From Pelagimonas phthalicica (lineage in GTDB: Bacteria > Pseudomonadota > Alphaproteobacteria > Rhodobacterales > Rhodobacteraceae): a DNA stretch of 64,000 nt. Every line of letters begins with the position of its first letter. Position 1 is the stretch's first letter. The stretch is from the NCBI RefSeq assembly GCF_004364805.1, contig NZ_SOAP01000004.1:124001-188000 (forward strand), written 5' to 3'. The notes beneath the pieces are model-generated. The model searched no databases and had not been told where the DNA came from. It was given only the letters and a program-made list of their open reading frames with translations. Below are positions 52,212 to 61,659 of the stretch, piece by piece. A program made the position numbers and the translations under genes.

Positions 52212-53561
52212 GTGAAAGATCAGAATTTCCTGACAGAGAACAACGCCAAACAGCTTTGGCACCCCATGGGCCACCCTGCAGAGATGCAAGCCAATCCACC
52301 AAAAATCATCACGAAATCATCGGGTTCCAAAATCACAGACATTGATGGGCACGAGGTCCTGGACGCGGTCGGAGGGCTCTGGTGTGTCAATCTGGGTTAC
52401 TCAAATGATTTGATCAAAAATGCGATCAGCGAACAACTGCACGACCTGCCCTACTATTCCGCCTTTGCAGGAAGCTCGAACCCACCTGCCATCGAGGCGG
52501 CCTATAAAGTGCAGGAATTCTTTGCCGAGGACGGAATCGAACGGGTGTTCTTTACTTCGGGCGGCTCGGATTCGGTGGAGACCTGCCTGCGGCTGGCGCG
52601 GCAATATCATCGCCTGCGCGGGGAACCAAATCGCACCAAATTCTTTAGTCTGAAAAAAGGCTATCACGGCACCCATTTTGGTGGGGCCTCGGTCAATGGC
52701 AACAATCGGTTCCGCATCAATTACGAACCTTTGATGCCGGGCTGTTTCCACCTGCCCGCACCTTATCCCTATCGCAACCCGTTCAACGAAACCGATCCCG
52801 CGAAACTGGCGCAGCTGATTGCGCAGGCCTTTGAGGATGAGATCGCATTCCAGGGGGCTGGCAGCATTGCCGCTTTGATCATGGAGCCGATCCTTGGCGC
52901 TGGTGGCGTGATTGTCCCCCATGAAAGCTTTATGCCGCTCATGCGTGAGATTTGCGACCGTCATGACATCCTGTTGATTTCTGACGAAGTTATTACCGGG
53001 TTTGGCCGCACCGGCGATTGGTCGGGGGCGCGTCATTGGGGCGTGAAGCCGGATATGATGAGCACAGCCAAGGGCATCACCTCGGGCTATTTCCCGGTTG
53101 GAGCGGCGTTGATCTCGGGCAAGGTGGCCGAAGTCTTTGAAAGCTCGGGCGCGGATGGGGCGATTTTCCATGGATATACCTATTCGGCGCACCCGGTTGG
53201 CGCAGCCGCCGTGACCGCCTGTTTGGAGGAAACCCTGCGGTTGAACACCAAGGTCAACGCAGCGGCGCGGGGCACGCAACTGTTTGAGGGCGTCAAGGCC
53301 TTGGCCGAGAAGCACAGCATCATTGGCGATGTGCGCGGTGGGCATGGATTGATGACAGGGATTGAACTGGTGTCGGATCAATCCAGCAAAGAGCCGATGG
53401 ACGCCGCCACCATGGGACGCATTCACCAAGCCGCCTATGAGGCTGGGGCAATGGTGCGGATTGGCGGGAACAACATCCTGATGTCACCACCGCTGATCAT
53501 TTCAGAACAGGAGATCGACACGATCCTGTCCGCATTGGATGCCGGTTTTTCAGCCGCCTAA
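52212..53561 (+). CDS. Class III aminotransferase (omega-amino acid/pyruvate type)
   Basis: A 449-aa PLP enzyme. PLP-lysine motif STAKGITSGYFP, LLISDEVITGFGRTGDW, and the N-terminal HPMGHPAEMQANPPKII typical of aspartate-aminotransferase-like omega-aminotransferases. The fold type I subfamily uses beta-alanine, taurine or polyamines with pyruvate; the exact amine is unknown. The open frame begins at 52065, but AGGGAG just before a GTG at 52212 and homology from KDQNFLTE favour that start. A terminator hairpin follows. Confidence 0.85.
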   Translation: MKDQNFLTENNAKQLWHPMGHPAEMQANPPKIITKSSGSKITDIDGHEVLDAVGGLWCVNLGYSNDLIKNAISEQLHDLPYYSAFAGSSNPPAIEAAYKVQEFFAEDGIERVFFTSGGSDSVETCLRLARQYHRLRGEPNRTKFFSLKKGYHGTHFGGASVNGNNRFRINYEPLMPGCFHLPAPYPYRNPFNETDPAKLAQLIAQAFEDEIAFQGAGSIAALIMEPILGAGGVIVPHESFMPLMREICDRHDILLISDEVITGFGRTGDWSGARHWGVKPDMMSTAKGITSGYFPVGAALISGKVAEVFESSGADGAIFHGYTYSAHPVGAAAVTACLEETLRLNTKVNAAARGTQLFEGVKALAEKHSIIGDVRGGHGLMTGIELVSDQSSKEPMDAATMGRIHQAAYEAGAMVRIGGNNILMSPPLIISEQEIDTILSALDAGFSAA

Positions 53562-53567
53562 GCCCGT

Positions 53568-53592
53568 TTGGCCCGGGTTTGCCCCGGGCCAA
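53568..53592 (+). terminator. Terminator after the aminotransferase gene
   Basis: TTGGCCCGGG-TTTGC-CCCGGGCCAA, a 10-bp perfect stem, 6 nt after the stop, with a weak AAATTT run. Confidence 0.6.
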
Positions 53593-53682
53593 TCAAATTT
53601 GACAGCTTTTCACCTTCACAAATTCTATTTTTGGAATATATAGGATGCAGCTTTGAGCCACTTGGCCGAAAAGGACTGCATC

Positions 53683-55446
53683 ATGCAACGATTTGCCCGT
53701 TATTTGCCGATCTTGGAATGGGCCAAGACCTATAACCGCGACACGGCTGTGTCTGACGGGGTGGCGGCGGTTATCGTGACGATCATGCTGATCCCGCAAT
53801 CACTGGCTTATGCTTTGCTGGCAGGATTGCCCGCGGAAATGGGGCTTTATGCTTCGATCCTGCCTTTGGTCGCCTATGCCATCTTTGGCACTTCGCGCGC
53901 CCTGGCGGTTGGACCGGTGGCGGTTGTATCGCTGATGACGGCGGCAGCGATTGGCAACCTTGGGCTCAGCGACCCGGCGCAAATTGTTCTGGCGGCTGTA
54001 ACGCTGGCCTTTATGTCCGGAGCGATCTTGTTGGCCATGGGCATGCTCAAGCTTGGGTTTCTGGCAAACTTTCTCAGCCATCCGGTGATTGCCGGGTTTA
54101 TCACAGCCTCAGGCCTGCTGATTGCAGCGTCACAGCTCAAACATATCTTTGGCATCGAGGTACACGGCCATAGCCTGCCGCAAATTCTGGGGGATATCTG
54201 GGCGCATCTTGGCGACACCAATCTGTTCACATTGGTCATTGGGGTCAGCGCGCTGGGGTTTCTGTTCTGGGTGCGCAAGGGGTTAAAGCCGCTCTTACTG
54301 GCCAAAGGGCTGGGGCCGCGAATGGCGGATATTCTGGCCAAGGCAGGACCGGTGGGTGCCGTTGCTGTCACCATCCTGATCACCTGGGTCTATGGCCTGG
54401 CCAATGCCGGGGTCAAGATTGTCGGTGAAGTCCCGATGGGCCTGCCTCCCCTCTCAGCGCCCAGCCTGGACCCGAGCCTGTGGAGCCAGTTGTTCCTGTC
54501 GGCCCTGTTGATTTCGATCATTGGCTTTGTCGAAAGCGTTTCTGTCGCACAAACCCTGGCCGCCAAGAAACGTCAACGCATTGACCCGGATCAGGAATTG
54601 ATCGGGCTGGGCGCATCCAACGTCGCGGCGGCGGTGTCGGGCGGCTATCCGGTGACAGGCGGATTTGCCCGGTCTGTGGTGAATTTTGACGCGGGCGCGG
54701 AAACCCCGGCGGCGGGGGCCTTGACCGCCATTGGGATTGGTCTGGCAGCGCTGTTCCTGACGCCCCTGCTCTACTTCCTCCCCAAGGCGACGCTGGCCGC
54801 GACCATCATTGTAGCGGTGCTCAGCCTCGTTGATTTCAGCATACTGAAAAAAGCCTGGGGGTATTCCAAGGTGGATTTCGCCGCCGTTGCGGTAACCATC
54901 GTGTTGACGCTTGGCTTTGGCGTTGAAACCGGGGTGTCGGCTGGGGTGATCCTGTCGATTGCCCTGCATCTTTACAAAACCTCACGGCCGCATGTGGCCG
55001 AAGTGGGTCTGGTGCCCGGCACGCAGCATTTCCGCAATATCCTGCGCCATAAGGTTGAGACTTTGGATCATGTTGTCACCCTGCGGGTGGATGAAAGCCT
55101 CTATTTCGCCAATGCCCGTTTCCTTGAGGAATATGTGCTGAACCGCGTGGCCGAGGATAAGGGCTTGCGCCATGTGGTGTTGATGTTCCCAGCGGTGAAC
55201 GAGGTCGATATGAGCGCGCTGGAGACGCTCGAAGAATTGAACCGCCGCCTGTCGGATATGGGCATCACCCTGCACCTGACCGAGGTCAAGGGCCCGGTGA
55301 TGGACCGGTTGCAGCGCTCGCATTTTCTGGATGAGCTGACCGGCGAGGTGTTCTTATGTCAGTTCGATGCCTGGCAAAGCCTGCGGAATCGGGTCCAGCC
55401 GGGTGCGCCCGAAGGGGCCGAGCATAAAGGCCTCGTGGCCGAGTAG
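53683..55446 (+). CDS. SulP family anion transporter with STAS domain
   Basis: A 587-aa membrane transporter. The SLC26/SulP signature region VIVTIMLIPQSLAYALLAGLPAEMGLYASILP is at about residues 28-60; 10-12 further helices follow, and the C-terminal STAS domain (HVVTLRVDESLYFANARFLEEYVL...EVDMSALETLEEL) covers roughly residues 465-565. Substrates in the family are sulfate, bicarbonate or dicarboxylates. The ATG at 53683 follows AAGGA; TTG at 53653 would add 10 residues. Its last 93 bp overlap the convergent phosphoesterase gene. Confidence 0.92.
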   Translation: MQRFARYLPILEWAKTYNRDTAVSDGVAAVIVTIMLIPQSLAYALLAGLPAEMGLYASILPLVAYAIFGTSRALAVGPVAVVSLMTAAAIGNLGLSDPAQIVLAAVTLAFMSGAILLAMGMLKLGFLANFLSHPVIAGFITASGLLIAASQLKHIFGIEVHGHSLPQILGDIWAHLGDTNLFTLVIGVSALGFLFWVRKGLKPLLLAKGLGPRMADILAKAGPVGAVAVTILITWVYGLANAGVKIVGEVPMGLPPLSAPSLDPSLWSQLFLSALLISIIGFVESVSVAQTLAAKKRQRIDPDQELIGLGASNVAAAVSGGYPVTGGFARSVVNFDAGAETPAAGALTAIGIGLAALFLTPLLYFLPKATLAATIIVAVLSLVDFSILKKAWGYSKVDFAAVAVTIVLTLGFGVETGVSAGVILSIALHLYKTSRPHVAEVGLVPGTQHFRNILRHKVETLDHVVTLRVDESLYFANARFLEEYVLNRVAEDKGLRHVVLMFPAVNEVDMSALETLEELNRRLSDMGITLHLTEVKGPVMDRLQRSHFLDELTGEVFLCQFDAWQSLRNRVQPGAPEGAEHKGLVAE

Positions 55447-56112
55447 CAGTACCGGGTAAAGCGGGCGACCAAAGCCCGCGCCTCCATCGACATTGACACG
55501 GTTGCCGCGATGCTCTGGCATTTCGATCGCGGTATGGCCGTGGACAACCAATTTGCCGTGGTCACGGGTGTCATTGAGAAAGTCCCCGCGAATCCAGATC
55601 AGATCCTCGGGGTCTTGGTCCGGCAAGGACACGCCGGGGCGGATACCGGCATGGGCAAAGATATATGCTTCGGTCTCGTAAAGACGCGGCAATGCGGTGA
55701 CCCAATCCACATGCTCCTGCGGGATCGCAGCTCGCGCCTTCTCCAGCAACCGAAGATTGGAATCGTCAGACGAAACAGAGGCACCATAGGATTCAAGAGC
55801 AGCCAAACCACCGACCTGAGGCAGAAACCAGCGCGTCAGGCTGCCATCCTTGGGCAAATCCGGGTTCGGCCCCAGAAAGCGCCGTAGATAGTCATCATGG
55901 TTGCCCAAAAGAAAGGTCCAATCCCGCCCCGCCGCTTGGCCATTCATCAGCTTTTGGATCACGCCGCGACTGTCAGGCCCGCGATCGATATAATCGCCAA
56001 CGAACACCACCGGGGCCCCGGCGCAATCATCTTGGGCGATGTAATCCAACGCCCGGTCAAGCTGGTCTATTTGGCCGTGAATATCGCCAATGACAAAAAT
56101 CGGATCTGACAT
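55354..56112 (-). CDS. Metallophosphoesterase (serine/threonine phosphatase-like)
   Basis: A 252-aa calcineurin-like phosphoesterase with the ordered metal-binding motifs GDIHG (about residue 8-12), GDYIDRGPDS, LLGNHDD and HGHT. These resemble bacterial protein-phosphatase 1-type and diadenosine tetraphosphatase enzymes. The substrate is not given by sequence. Start MSDPIFVIGDIHG; the upstream frame to 56169 is not conserved. Its 3' end overlaps sulP antisense by 93 bp. A serA terminator lies 60 bp upstream. Confidence 0.9.
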   Translation of the reverse strand: MSDPIFVIGDIHGQIDQLDRALDYIAQDDCAGAPVVFVGDYIDRGPDSRGVIQKLMNGQAAGRDWTFLLGNHDDYLRRFLGPNPDLPKDGSLTRWFLPQVGGLAALESYGASVSSDDSNLRLLEKARAAIPQEHVDWVTALPRLYETEAYIFAHAGIRPGVSLPDQDPEDLIWIRGDFLNDTRDHGKLVVHGHTAIEMPEHRGNRVNVDGGAGFGRPLYPVLLLGHEAFMLGPFGRTRLDPIPQALPGIELT

Positions 56113-56171
56113 GAAAAATCTCGCAGCAACATCTGTGGCTGTTCTGAGCCTTTGGAGACGGAGATGCAAAG

Positions 56172-56203
56172 AAAAACGCCGCCCCGGTCAGGGCGGCGTT
56201 TTA
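56172..56203 (-). terminator. Terminator of serA
   Basis: AAAACGCCGCCC pairs with GGGCGGCGTTTT (12 bp, 6-nt loop); T residues follow on the minus strand. It lies 11 nt beyond the serA stop. Confidence 0.85.
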
Positions 56204-56213
56204 TGTGTTTGGC

Positions 56214-57812
56214 TTAGGCCACGTCAAACTGAAGCTGTTTGACCTGGCGGAACATGCCCGTGTCGCAGAGCTTGGCGATCACATCCGCCTTTACCGGTTC
56301 GTCGACATAAAGCAGTGCAATCGCGCCGCCACCCACTTCGGAGCGACCAAGGGTAAAGTTGGCGATGTTCACGCCGTTTTCGCCCATGGTCTGACCCAAG
56401 GTGCCGATGATGCCCGGCACGTCTTCGTTGGTGGTGTAAAGCATATGCGCGCCGATCTCGGCGTCGATATTGATGCCTTTGATCTGGATAAAGCGTGGCT
56501 TGCCATCGCTGAACACGGTGCCCGCAACCGACCGTTCCATGCCTTCGGTTACAACGGTGATCTTGATGTACCCGTCAAAGGCACCGGCCTTGTCCTGATT
56601 GGTGGTGCTGATCTGGATGCCGCGCTCTTTGGCGACAACCGGGGCAGAGACCATGTTCACGTCAGGGTTGGCTTTCTTCATGATCCCGGCGATGGCCGAG
56701 CAATTCAACGCCTCGAGGTTCATGTCAGCAACAACGCCGTCATAGAGGATGTTGATCGCCTTGATCGGTTCGTCGGTCATCTGACCGGCAAAAGCACCAA
56801 GATGTTCCGCCAGCTTGATCCAAGGGCCCATGACCTTGGCCTCTTCGGCGGTCACGGATGGCATGTTCAACGCGTTTTCAACCGCGCCGGTCAGCAAGTA
56901 GTTCGACATCTGGTCGGCGACCTGCAGGGCGACGTTTTCCTGTGCTTCGGTGGTGGCCGCGCCCAGATGCGGGGTGCAGACCACGTTTGGCAGGTTGAAG
57001 AGCGGGTTTTCCTTGGCCGGTTCGACTTTGAACACGTCAAAGGCCGCGCCTGCCACATGGCCGGATTTCAGCAGCTCGGCCAGCGCTTCTTCGTCAACCA
57101 GACCACCGCGGGCACAGTTCACGATGCGCACGCCTTTCTTGGTCTTGGCCAGGTTTTCAGCGCTGAGGATGTTTTCGGTCACACCGGCGATGAACGGCAC
57201 GTGCAGGGTGATAAAGTCGGAACGGCTGAGCAGATCGTCGAGCTCGACCTTTTCCACATGCATTTTCGCGGCTTTTTCATCGGAGAGGAAGGGATCATAG
57301 GCGATAACCTTCATCTTGAGACCACGGGCGCGGTCACAAACGATGCCACCAATGTTACCGGCACCGATCACGCCCAGGGTCTTGTTGGTCAGCTCGACCC
57401 CCATGAACTTGGACTTTTCCCATTTGCCGGCATGGGTGGATTCGGACGCTTCCGGGATTTGGCGGGCAACGGCGAACATCATGGCGATGGCGTGCTCGGC
57501 GGTGGTGATCATGTTGCCGAACGGCGTGTTCATGACGATCACACCTTTTTTCGACGCAGCTTCCTTGTCGACATTGTCAGTGCCGATCCCGGCGCGACCG
57601 ACTACTTTGAGGTTGGTGGCAGCTTCGAGGATGGTTGGCGTGACTTTGGTGGCGGAGCGGATCGCCAGACCGTCATACTGACCGATCACTTCGGCCAGTT
57701 TTTCTTTGTCCTTGCCGAGGTCCGGCATGAAGTCGACATCGATGCCGCGATCACGAAAGATCTGGACGGCGGTTTCAGAGAGTTTGTCAGAGACGAGAAC
57801 TTTGGGGGCCAT
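56214..57812 (-). CDS. serA: D-3-phosphoglycerate dehydrogenase
   Basis: Catalyses the first committed step of phosphorylated serine synthesis with NAD. The 532-aa form has an N-terminal catalytic/nucleotide domain (GIGTDNVDKEAASKKGVIVMNTPFGN, LGVIGAGNIGGIVCDRARGL, RGGLVDEEAL, PHLGAATTEA), then an allosteric substrate-binding domain and a C-terminal ACT domain (IGAHMLYTTNEDVPGIIGTLGQTMGENGVNIANF), as in type 1 PGDH. Start MAPKVLVSDK; AAGGACC lies upstream. The upstream neighbour is serC, 161 bp away. Confidence 0.97.
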   Translation of the reverse strand: MAPKVLVSDKLSETAVQIFRDRGIDVDFMPDLGKDKEKLAEVIGQYDGLAIRSATKVTPTILEAATNLKVVGRAGIGTDNVDKEAASKKGVIVMNTPFGNMITTAEHAIAMMFAVARQIPEASESTHAGKWEKSKFMGVELTNKTLGVIGAGNIGGIVCDRARGLKMKVIAYDPFLSDEKAAKMHVEKVELDDLLSRSDFITLHVPFIAGVTENILSAENLAKTKKGVRIVNCARGGLVDEEALAELLKSGHVAGAAFDVFKVEPAKENPLFNLPNVVCTPHLGAATTEAQENVALQVADQMSNYLLTGAVENALNMPSVTAEEAKVMGPWIKLAEHLGAFAGQMTDEPIKAINILYDGVVADMNLEALNCSAIAGIMKKANPDVNMVSAPVVAKERGIQISTTNQDKAGAFDGYIKITVVTEGMERSVAGTVFSDGKPRFIQIKGINIDAEIGAHMLYTTNEDVPGIIGTLGQTMGENGVNIANFTLGRSEVGGGAIALLYVDEPVKADVIAKLCDTGMFRQVKQLQFDVA

Positions 57813-57875
57813 GGGTTTGGTCCTTTTGTGTCGGGGCCGCGAGGCGGCATCAAATTGAAACAGTCCCCCAAGATA

Positions 57876-57956
57876 GCGAGGATCGCGCCCGGCCCGTGGG
57901 TGGGGGCGCAATCGCCCCCGCCCTGGGGGGCGGGTCGGGGGCGATCCGGGGCCAAG
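57876..57956. repeat. GC-rich palindromic intergenic repeat, copy D
   Basis: Between serC and serA, GGATCGCGCCCGG...and...GGGGGCGATCC form an outer stem, and CCCGCCCTGGGGGGCGGG TCGGG matches the reverse complement of copy A (21711-21736). It shows that the repeat family occurs in both orientations. Confidence 0.6.
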
Positions 57957-57973
57957 GCCCCGGCAAATGTGAC

Positions 57974-59119
57974 TTAAGCTTGTGCGTCGATTTCGGCGTT
58001 AAACGCCCATTCGAGCCAAGGCAGCATGGCCTCAACATCAGCCGTTTCCACTGTGCCACCACACCAGATCCGCAGACCGGCAGGCGCATCACGATAGGCC
58101 CCGATATCCAGCGCGACACCTTCGTTTTCCAGACGCTTGGCAACCGCCTTGGCGAAAGCTGCCCCGTCCTGAATACGATCATCGGTGAATTTCAGGCACA
58201 CGGAAGTGTTGGAGCGCGTCGCAGTGTCCACCGCCAGATTGTCGATCCAATCGCGGGTTTCGCAGAAATCCCAAACAGCTTTGGCATTGGCTTCGGCGCG
58301 GGCGATCAACCCCTGCAACCCACCAACCGAGCGTGCCCAATCCAAAGCGACCAGGTAATCTTCGACGGCCAACATGGACGGGGTGTTGATCGTGGCACCA
58401 GTAAAGATACCTTCGATCAGCTTGCCGCCTTTGGTCATGCGGAAGATTTTCGGCAGGGGCCAGGCTGGGGTATAGCTTTCCAGACGCTCAACCGCACGTG
58501 GCGAGAGGATCAGCACACCATGGGCCGCTTCGCCCCCCAGAACCTTCTGCCAGGAGAAGGTGGTGACATCCAGCTTGTCCCAGGGCAGATCCATCGCAAA
58601 GGCAGCAGATGTCGCGTCGCAGATGGTCAGACCTTCGCGGTCCGCCGGGATCGCATCGCCGTTTGGAACCCGCACACCCGAGGTGGTACCGTTCCAGGTA
58701 AAGACGACGTCATTGTTAAAATCCACGGTCGCGAAATCAACGATCTCGCCATAGTCGGCGGTCTTGACCTCGGCGTCCAGTTTCAGCTGCTTGACCACAT
58801 CGGTCACCCAGCCCGCGCCAAAGCTTTCCCAGGCAACCATTTCGGCCTTGCGGGCACCCAGCAGCGACCACATCGCCATTTCCATCGCACCGGTGTCCGA
58901 CGCAGGAACGATCCCGATCTTGTAATCCGCAGGAACACCCAGCAGCTCGCGCGTTTCTTCGATCGCGGCTTTGAGCTTGGCCTTGCCAATGGCGGCACGG
59001 TGGGATCGACCCAGCGCGGCGTCAGCAAGTTTGTTCAACTCGAATGTGGGGATTTTGGCACAGGGGCCCGAGGAAAAACGCGGATTAGCCGGCCGCGTCG
59101 CCGGTTGTTCAATAGCCAT
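57974..59119 (-). CDS. serC: Phosphoserine aminotransferase
   Basis: A PLP enzyme converting 3-phosphohydroxypyruvate to phosphoserine with glutamate, and also used in pyridoxal synthesis. The 381-aa product has [21 protein letters not shown] at the N-terminus, [32 protein letters not shown] and the PLP lysine in [11 protein letters not shown]. It is the alphaproteobacterial form. The start follows AAGGG. A mobile element and a TetR gene lie upstream. Confidence 0.96.
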   Translation of the reverse strand: MAIEQPATRPANPRFSSGPCAKIPTFELNKLADAALGRSHRAAIGKAKLKAAIEETRELLGVPADYKIGIVPASDTGAMEMAMWSLLGARKAEMVAWESFGAGWVTDVVKQLKLDAEVKTADYGEIVDFATVDFNNDVVFTWNGTTSGVRVPNGDAIPADREGLTICDATSAAFAMDLPWDKLDVTTFSWQKVLGGEAAHGVLILSPRAVERLESYTPAWPLPKIFRMTKGGKLIEGIFTGATINTPSMLAVEDYLVALDWARSVGGLQGLIARAEANAKAVWDFCETRDWIDNLAVDTATRSNTSVCLKFTDDRIQDGAAFAKAVAKRLENEGVALDIGAYRDAPAGLRIWCGGTVETADVEAMLPWLEWAFNAEIDAQA

Positions 59120-59352
59120 TGCTGCTACCCTTACAGATATACGCCCTTCGTTGGGGAAGGGTGTCCCACGGCGGGATGTATCCGGGGCTTTTGATTTTCA
59201 CAAGTCGGAAAATCGTCAAAAATGGCCGTTTTTGGAAAATGGTCCGGGCGGAATGGAGCCAATCGGAAACTTGTATGACCGGGCCAAAATTGGGGGCCAG
59301 CCCCCAAACCCCCGGGAGTATTTGGGCCAAGAAGAAACAGCGCAGGCGGCCT
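59120..59352. other. serC promoter region with GC-rich hairpin
   Basis: 233 bp with no supported gene. GGGGG-CCAG-CCCCC lies near 59290-59303, within a stretch that continues AAACCCCCGGGAGTATTTGG. I recall this stretch as a common intergenic sequence in Rhodobacterales genomes. Several overlapping short frames are noise. Confidence 0.5.
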
Positions 59353-59658
59353 TAGGCTCTGTTGACAAAACCCAGCCATCACCGGCGCGTGTCAGATTTT
59401 GCTGCTGACAAGCTGATTTGACCGCAGCGCTCTGGGTGATCGGAAGGCCAAATCAGAGAAGCCAGAAGCAGCAAGGGCCATGCCGCCATTGGTCCGAGGC
59501 AGGGCCCGGCCCGCCGCGTCGCGCGCGATTTCGCCAAATTTTGCCAGCGCGTCGTTGGTTCCATGTGCAAGAGGGCCACCCTTTCTGCGCGCACACGCCT
59601 AGCACTGACAAAATTTGGACTGAAACCGGTGGTGGCTGGGTTTTGTCAACAGAGCCTA
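59353..59658. mobile_element. 306-bp element with 33-bp terminal inverted repeats (MITE or IS remnant)
   Basis: Left end 59353-59385 (TAGGCTCTGTTGACAAAACC...) and right end 59626-59658 are inverted repeats matching at 32 of 33 positions. The ends are flanked by TA on each side (59353-59354, 59657-59658), consistent with a TA target duplication as in IS630/Tc1 or some IS5-group elements. The 240-bp core has no convincing transposase frame, so it would move only with a transposase supplied elsewhere. Confidence 0.75.
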
Positions 59659-60225
59659 GATCTGGCGCAAACCGCCTTCGACAAAATCTGCCGCAAGAGC
59701 GGCATAATCCTGACGTGACAAGCCTTTGCCGGGGCGATGCCACATATAGAACCAGTTCAAGATGCCATAGACGGTCATGGTTGCGGCGCGCAGTTTGTCC
59801 TGATCCATCCCCGGTTTCACAGCGTCTATTGCCGTGCTCATCGCCTCAACAAGATAACGTTGCGCCGCCAAAAGCGGGGCCTGCATGTCCTCGGGCAAGG
59901 CGGTTAGTGATTCCAATTGCAGTTTGTGCTCTGCATCCGCGTCTTCATAGGCATCCAGGATCGCGGCGATCAGGGCGCGCAACCCTTTGGGGGCCGCAGT
60001 TTCGACAACGGCGACCAGCTCGGTCAGGTGCGTGTCCAGAATGTCGAACAGCAGGGCCTCTTTGCTGTCGTGATAGTGATAGATCAGGGCTTTGGAGATC
60101 CCGATCTCGCGTGCCGCGCCGCTCATCGAGGCGCGATCAAACCCGTGGCGCGCAAAATATGCGGCCGCGCCCTTGCGCAGCGTATCACGTTTTTCGTCAT
60201 GATTTCGGGCTATTCCGCGTGGCAT
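59656..60225 (-). CDS. TetR family regulator of the paa genes
   Basis: A 189-aa TetR protein: HTH in residues about 15-55 (KGAAAYFARHGFDRASMSGAAREIGISKALIYHYHDSKEALLF) and a helical ligand-binding domain. Position next to paaK makes it the probable PaaR-type repressor responding to phenylacetyl-CoA. The stop TAG (59656-59658) is formed by the TA and first G of the adjacent mobile element, so the original C-terminus may have been cut or the stop replaced. Length is normal for the family, so the protein is probably still active. Confidence 0.88.
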   Translation of the reverse strand: MPRGIARNHDEKRDTLRKGAAAYFARHGFDRASMSGAAREIGISKALIYHYHDSKEALLFDILDTHLTELVAVVETAAPKGLRALIAAILDAYEDADAEHKLQLESLTALPEDMQAPLLAAQRYLVEAMSTAIDAVKPGMDQDKLRAATMTVYGILNWFYMWHRPGKGLSRQDYAALAADFVEGGLRQI

Positions 60226-60251
60226 GATCTGACCTCACCTAATGAACGCCT

Positions 60252-60309
60252 AGCGGGACGGTGGGTGGGGCGAGGCTCGGGAACCGAGCCAGCGTCACCC
60301 CGTCCCGCT
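60252..60309. other. Two-tier hairpin between paaK and tetR
   Basis: AGCGGGACGG (60252-60261) pairs with CCGTCCCGCT (60300-60309); inside, GGCTCGG-GAA-CCGAGCC (60274-60290) is a second perfect stem. No T-run follows. It could be a transcript-stabilising or regulatory structure in the 3' part of the paaK mRNA. Confidence 0.6.
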
Positions 60310-60312
60310 GCC

Positions 60313-61617
60313 TTACTCTTTTGGGCGATTGTCGACAATACGCACCGCCTTGCCCTGGCTGCGTGCGACTCCGCCGGGAGCGTCCACGTCGACTTTGACC
60401 GAGATGCCGACCACTTGTTTCACCTTGGCCGCCAGCTCTTTGCCAGCCATATCACCCAGCTCCACCGTGTCGGGTAACGTCTCAACTTTGACCCGCATCT
60501 CGTCCTTGTGTCCCACCCGATTCAGTTCCAGCTGGAAATGCGGTGCCAAAGAGGCCACCGTCATCAATTGCTCTTCGATCTGGGTTGGGAACACGTTTAC
60601 GCCGCGCAGGATGATCATATCATCGCTGCGCCCCGTGACCTTTTCCATCCGCCGCATTGACCGCGCCGTTCCCGGCAACAGCCGGGTCAGGTCGCGTGTC
60701 CGGTACCGGATAATCGGAAAGGCCTGCTTGGTCAGTGAGGTAAAAACCAGCTCCCCCATCTCGCCATCAGGCAAAACCTCGCCAGTCTGTGGATCAATGA
60801 TTTCGGGATAAAAGTGATCTTCCCAGATATGCAGCCCATCTTTGGTCTCGACACATTCATTGGCCACACCGGGGCCAATCACCTCGGAGAGTCCATAGAT
60901 GTCCACCGCATGCATATCAAAAGCCTCCTCGATCTCGAGGCGCATGGCGTTGGTCCAGGGTTCCGCGCCAAAGATCCCAACCTTTAGCGGCGATTGGCGC
61001 GGGTCGCGGCCCTGCGCCGCATATTCGTCGATGATCGACAACGCATAAGAGGGGGTCACCGTCATACCAGTCGCGCCAAAATCTTCTATCAGGCGGACCT
61101 GGCGCTGCGTCATCCCGCCGGAAATCGGCACCGTGGTCAGGCCCAGCTTTTCCGCCCCGCCATGTACGCCCAGCCCGCCTGTGAACAGCCCATAACCATA
61201 AGCGTTGTGCAGCACGTCACCGGGCCGCAGGCCCGAGGCACGCAGGCATCGCGCCACCACTCCGGCCCACATATCCAGGTCATCACGGGTATAGCCGACC
61301 ACTGTCGGCTGCCCGGTCGTCCCAGAAGAGGCATGCACGCGAAGCACCTGCTCTCGTGGGACGGCGAACATGCCAAACGGGTAATTTGCCCGCAGATCGC
61401 CCTTCACCGTAAAGGGAAACTTCGCCAGATCCTCCAAAGATTGCAGGTCATCGGGGTGCACTCCCGCCGCATCAAAACTGGCGCGGTAATGGGGCACGTT
61501 TTCATAGGCATGCGCCAATGATTGCTTCATCCGAGCCAATTGCAGCGCAGAAATCTCGTCCCGAGACGCGATTTCGATTGGCTCCAGATCCTCTTTGCGA
61601 GGGGTGAGATCCTCCAT
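60313..61617 (-). CDS. paaK: Phenylacetate-CoA ligase
   Basis: Activates phenylacetate to phenylacetyl-CoA with ATP, the entry step of the aerobic hybrid paa pathway. The 434-aa product has the AMP-binding motif VHASSGTTGQPTVVGYT, NAYGYGLFTGGLGVHGGAEKLG, IYGLSEVIGPGVA and a C-terminal GRSDDMIILRGVNVFPTQIE, all typical of PaaK. GGAGGA precedes the ATG. It lies 42 nt after paaI. Confidence 0.97.
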   Translation of the reverse strand: MEDLTPRKEDLEPIEIASRDEISALQLARMKQSLAHAYENVPHYRASFDAAGVHPDDLQSLEDLAKFPFTVKGDLRANYPFGMFAVPREQVLRVHASSGTTGQPTVVGYTRDDLDMWAGVVARCLRASGLRPGDVLHNAYGYGLFTGGLGVHGGAEKLGLTTVPISGGMTQRQVRLIEDFGATGMTVTPSYALSIIDEYAAQGRDPRQSPLKVGIFGAEPWTNAMRLEIEEAFDMHAVDIYGLSEVIGPGVANECVETKDGLHIWEDHFYPEIIDPQTGEVLPDGEMGELVFTSLTKQAFPIIRYRTRDLTRLLPGTARSMRRMEKVTGRSDDMIILRGVNVFPTQIEEQLMTVASLAPHFQLELNRVGHKDEMRVKVETLPDTVELGDMAGKELAAKVKQVVGISVKVDVDAPGGVARSQGKAVRIVDNRPKE

Positions 61618-61659
61618 GGCGCGTCCTCCTCCGACTTGCCGAATGATGTTTGTCAGGTG

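Noticed and set aside
56205-57977. 590-residue open frame on the plus strand
   Set aside because: It is the antisense of serA and serA has full motif support; long antisense frames are common in GC-rich DNA.
59453-59743. 96-residue minus-strand frame in the mobile element as a transposase fragment
   Set aside because: No transposase motif (DDE or HTH) seen; it also runs into the tetR coding region in another frame.
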